A DNA stretch of 64,000 nt from Zeus faber (Eukaryota; Chordata; Actinopteri; Zeiformes; Zeidae), in contig OY482851.1 of NCBI GenBank assembly GCA_960531495.1, positions 16,216,321 to 16,280,320 of the forward strand. The letters run 5' to 3'. Shown here one piece after another: positions 37,741 to 64,000 of this stretch. A program made the translations under genes and the position numbers. The stretch's first letter is position 1. Each line of letters begins with the position of its first letter. The notes below the pieces were generated by a model. It ran no database searches, was not told the DNA's origin, and worked only from the letters and a program-made list of their open reading frames with translations.

Positions 37741-37952
37741 GAACACCACACGGATTCAGGATTCGGTATTTCGCTCTGGTTTTGGGTGTTAGCGCTCAGC
37801 AGCGGGTTCATCTACGCCGCCAGCTCCATCAGCACCGCGCAGTGCATGGATGACGAGAAAAGAACATTTGTAGGGACTCGTCCATTGACTTGAGCGCTTC
37901 ATTCCTTTTCGTCATTATTATTATTATTTTTATTCAGCTGCACGTAGCTACA

Positions 37953-60777
<22,825 letters not shown>

Positions 60778-60955
60778 AAAATTGCAGTTGCAGTTCCTGC
60801 AGTTGCAAGATAAGAGGTTATGATTTTGTAGCTGTAATAATGTTATTTACTCGTCTGTTACTACTTTGTCCTATATATGTATATGCACTTAACATTTATC
60901 TTTCCACTGTACATATTCTACACAAGGATTTTTTTTATTTTATGTTTTTTCATTG

Positions 60956-60961
60956 AATAAA
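60956..60961 (+). terminator. kntc1: Poly(A) signal of kntc1
   Basis: AATAAA in ttgaataaagttgtag, 179 bp after the assigned stop codon, followed by a T/GT-rich stretch at about 60,983-61,020 suited to a downstream element. This makes the last exon about 60,762-60,980. Confidence 0.75.
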
Positions 60962-60984
60962 GTTGTAGCTGTCTAAACAGTGAG

Positions 60985-61962
60985 ATGTCTTGTTTTTTTT
61001 GTTTTTTTCCCCCCTTTTTCTGTCAGCAGGCTGGACGTACAACACATGCCACAGCATTCAAGACAGAGTTCCTCTGCAAGTGGAGTTGAAACTCTCAACC
61101 TGCAAAGCCACTCTTTATTAATCGACATCAAGAAGCTCTTTGAGTAACTGTGCTTTGGGTGGCCAGGACAGCCCAGCGGCCTGTGGGGTCTTCTCCAAGC
61201 TGGAAGGTTTTTAGGTTCAATCCCAGACAAGTGCTTACTGTTACCCCAACATGCTCCTAGTTGCATTAAGCACAACTAAGTTCCTAATGTCATTTGTTTT
61301 AGATAAAAATGTTTTCTTAATGGCTAAATTGTAATTTACTGCAAACACGTTGCTGGGGTTATTTACCGTTAAGTAGAGTGGGTTTGGTGTCTGGTCATTC
61401 TCTTGCAGAGAGAAGTGCATTTAATTATTTTTGTCATTTCCTCTGAATGACATACTTATTTTTTATAATCATAACGTAAGCCATGTTATTGAAGCTTAAA
61501 TGTTTGAGAAAAAATTATTATAATTTATCCGTGAACGCATTGCACTCAAAATAATGTTTGATCTCTTAATATTTGTTTAATCAATTCTTGACATGACAAA
61601 TACAACATTCTATAGAGATTATTACAATCAATCAATCAATCAATCAATTCTTGATATAACAATTTAAAACAGCTGACGCAACGGAACAGAACATGTTTTG
61701 TGTTGCCAGGTGCAGAAAGTGAAATTCTATGTCGATTTTTGGAAGCAATTGAGAGATATTGAGCTGATTTTGAGCAAGCTTGGATAAGTTTAACAATTGA
61801 ATACAGTTTATGCAATCAATACAAGCAAAAATACATTTATGGGCGATGCAAGAAACCTAACTTTTTAACTATTGGCAGTATAATTTAAATCAAAGTCTTG
61901 CAAAGGCCTGGAAAAGGTTAATTACTATGCAAATTTGAACTACAATCCGAGTCGTAACTCCT
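60985..61962. other. Intergenic region between kntc1 and hcar
   Basis: About 1 kb between convergent genes. It holds an ATCA microsatellite (about 61,626-61,647) and AT-rich sequence. No exon or RNA gene is supported. Confidence 0.55.
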
Positions 61963-62973
61963 TTAACGTTGGAGTTCTCTTTTACTGACCATGTCCATAT
62001 TGCCATCACAGCCTGTGGAATGGGATCCTGTCTTCCTCTCGACTGTGTTCTCAGTTGCCTGAACTCTTCCCAACTGAATAGCTTTCCTGCAGATGTTCTT
62101 GAAGGCAGGACTGGAGAAATAGTAGACGACCGGATCCAGCATGCTGTTCATATAGGTCAAACTGATTGTGACGTAAAATGCCGTATTGTAGTCCTCCAGC
62201 GCCTCACAAACTTCCGACTCAGAAAATATCTTGACGAGCCTTCGAGTCTGGAACCAGATCAGCAGCTGGCAGATGTTGCTTGGGAGAAAGCAAATGATGA
62301 AGAGGATCGCAACTAGGGTGATGAAGCACAGAGCCTTCTTGATCTTAGCTTGTTGGGCCAGCTGCCTTTTTCTCATGTGGGAGATGACACGAAAAGTGCA
62401 ATACACAATCCAAGCCAGGGGCAGGTAGAAAGACAAGACAAACATCCCTTTATGCCAGATCAGACGACCACTCGGATTGGTTTGAATCGAGAAGCTCTCG
62501 CAGTCGGTCGCATTCGACCGCGGTGTGATCAGGAGATGAGCTGTCGTTGAGAATGTGACCATCCACAGTACCACCGAGGCACGTACCGCTTTGGCGATGC
62601 TCAAAGAGTTAAAAGCATGGTGTGGATGTACCACACGCATGTACCTGTCCGTAGCGACTGCCATGAGGAAAAGGACGCATCCGGTGCGGTTCATTGCCAG
62701 CATGAAGAGAGAAAAGTTACAGAAAATGTGTCCAAAGTGCCAGTTTAACCCCGATTGGTAGTAGCTGGCGCGGAAGGGCAGAGCGAAGTTGAGAAAAAAG
62801 TCGGCCAGTGCCAGGTTGAAGAGGTAGACTGTGCTGCTCTTCCAGGGCCTCAAGTGGAAGCAGAAGATCCAGAGAGCCAGGCCATTGCCCAAGATGCCCA
62901 GGATAAACTCTGTGACCAGCAGTGGAGGCATGACATGGACCAGCACAGTTCCATTGAAAGAGCAAATCATCAT
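61963..62973 (-). CDS. hcar1: Hydroxycarboxylic acid receptor (HCAR1/GPR81-like GPCR)
   Basis: Intronless class A, Gi-coupled receptor, 336 residues, for lactate or related hydroxy acids. Seven membrane segments are clear, e.g. FILGILGNGLALWIFCF (TM1) and LFNLALADFFLNFALPF (TM2). Landmarks: N-glycosylation site N7-G-T, C85 and C157 for the TM3-ECL2 disulfide, D109-R110-Y111, TM3 arginine R96 in LAMNRTG, and D279-P-x-x-Y in TM7. R68 in LPFRASYY matches the TM2 arginine of human HCAR1, where HCAR2 has Leu, so HCAR1-like is preferred. The TM6 arginine of human HCAR1 is Gln (Q235) here. Synteny next to KNTC1 is the same as in mammals. Orthology within the fish HCAR family is not proven. Confidence 0.88.
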   Translation of the reverse strand: MMICSFNGTVLVHVMPPLLVTEFILGILGNGLALWIFCFHLRPWKSSTVYLFNLALADFFLNFALPFRASYYQSGLNWHFGHIFCNFSLFMLAMNRTGCVLFLMAVATDRYMRVVHPHHAFNSLSIAKAVRASVVLWMVTFSTTAHLLITPRSNATDCESFSIQTNPSGRLIWHKGMFVLSFYLPLAWIVYCTFRVISHMRKRQLAQQAKIKKALCFITLVAILFIICFLPSNICQLLIWFQTRRLVKIFSESEVCEALEDYNTAFYVTISLTYMNSMLDPVVYYFSSPAFKNICRKAIQLGRVQATENTVERKTGSHSTGCDGNMDMVSKRELQR

Positions 62974-64000
62974 TCTTCTCTATGTGCTCGCAGCCGGTCA
63001 GAAAAAAAGAAGCCTAGTGCTCTGCATCTTTTATCGGAACTTATGTGCACATGCACATGCACATGCCATAAGGTGTTTGTGGTTTTGAGCCTTGAACATT
63101 AAAAAAAAAAAAAAAGTTGATTTCTCAGAATCTTGCAAATAGACCGACTAGGGGTTGACATGCATTAAGGACTTCTTGTGGACCGAGGGTTTTTTTTCTT
63201 ATCTGAATACGATAGCATGTAAGAGGTTTTATCATTACTATGAGGTTTAAGAGGCTTTTGAAATTTTATGAGCGGGTGACCTGCATATAATTTATTTAAC
63301 ATTGAATTTTAATTAGACGGTAAGAATTTGTGCATGTTTGTTTTATTAAACCTGTCCTACCAATGTCTTAATATCGGAGCTGTAATCAATTTCAATGTAA
63401 AATCTCACTTCAAATAATCCATCGAAGACACAAACTCAAAATTAAAAAAAAATAAAATAAAAACCTGTCAATTTTTTTTTTTGCTAACTTTTAATTTGCA
63501 TCAGGGGTGTCGCTACAAATTCTGGGCCTTTGGAAACCATTTCTGTGGGCTCTGCCTTTTTAGTGAAATTAATTTGGACACGGGCCCTCCCCAGCTGCAC
63601 GTCAGAGGAGTCCTCACCACCTTTCACTCCAACATCTGTGCTGATCCACATTGTTGGAGAAACAGACCATGTTCTGTGCTGTCTTTTTGACTCTGAAGTA
63701 TCAGGCCATAACAAACTGAATTCAGGTTGAACAAAACCAAAAAAAACCAAACCACATTTCTGTGTGGTATATCCTGTTTTGATGATATCGTTCCATCCTC
63801 TCTAGAATTTGATGGGTTTTTGAATTGCTTTTTAAACGTAATAATTTAATCTACAAGGCGCTGTCAAATGTTTAAACAGCATTTTCACACAGGAGTGTGC
63901 CGGTTCAGGTCAGTGAACTTCCATGTGAAATGTGAAACTTGTGAAGGGACTGTAAGGTCCTGAGAAATAAACTTAACTTGAGAAATGCACATTATTTATC
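62974..64000. other. Region upstream of hcar1
   Basis: About 1 kb to the window edge. It contains acatgcacatgcacatgc at about 63,046-63,066, A-runs at about 63,100 and 63,440, and no supported gene. The 5' UTR and promoter of hcar1 must start here, but no clear site is visible. Confidence 0.45.

Noticed and set aside
62555..63102. Plus-strand open frames opposite the receptor
   Set aside because: Antisense shadows of the hcar1 coding sequence.

Overview
The window is nuclear DNA from a ray-finned fish, most likely a percomorph teleost. It is intron-rich, AT-rich in non-coding sequence, and carries CA/GT microsatellites, a salmonid-type Tc1 element, an L2-like LINE and hAT elements. The gene order CLIP1 - ZCCHC8 - RSRC2 - KNTC1 - HCAR is the conserved vertebrate block known from human 12q24.31. 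No bacterial, viral or CRISPR-like sequence was seen.

Layout. (1) 1-18,010, minus strand: clip1, starting at 10,450 and running off the left edge. About 965 codons are covered: both CAP-Gly domains and most of the coiled coil. A CpG-rich non-coding first exon lies near 17.8-18.0 kb, and a nested LINE sits in the first intron. (2) 18,980-28,153, minus: zcchc8, complete, about 863 codons. It begins with a U12-type AT-AC intron and ends in a tandemly duplicated terminal exon; one copy is intact with an expanded 13-residue Ser-Pro repeat, the other has a 2-bp frameshift. (3) 28.6-30.75 kb, plus: a small four-exon gene (358 codons) that I do not recognise, head-to-head with zcchc8. (4) 31.3-37.0 kb, minus: rsrc2, about 425 codons. 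(5) 37.6-60.98 kb, plus: kntc1 (Rod). I reconstructed 61 coding exons giving about 2,211 residues, close to the human length, head-to-head with rsrc2 and with an E2F-like promoter site. Its introns hold a hAT element, a nearly intact Tc1 element and a long GT microsatellite. (6) 61,963-62,973, minus: an intronless hydroxycarboxylic acid receptor, nearest HCAR1/GPR81, convergent with kntc1.

The genes are linked by ancestral synteny rather than by an operon. CLIP1 is a microtubule plus-end tracker, KNTC1 a kinetochore checkpoint protein, ZCCHC8 a nuclear exosome-targeting factor, RSRC2 an SR-like protein and HCAR a Gi-coupled receptor. Exon boundaries come from splice consensus, reading-frame continuity and remembered vertebrate homologues; no alignment was run. 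The most notable items are the duplicated zcchc8 terminal exon, its AT-AC intron, a GC-AG intron in kntc1 that hosts a hAT insertion, a frame problem at the kntc1 C-terminus, a TM6 substitution in the HCAR gene, and the unrecognised 358-codon gene.
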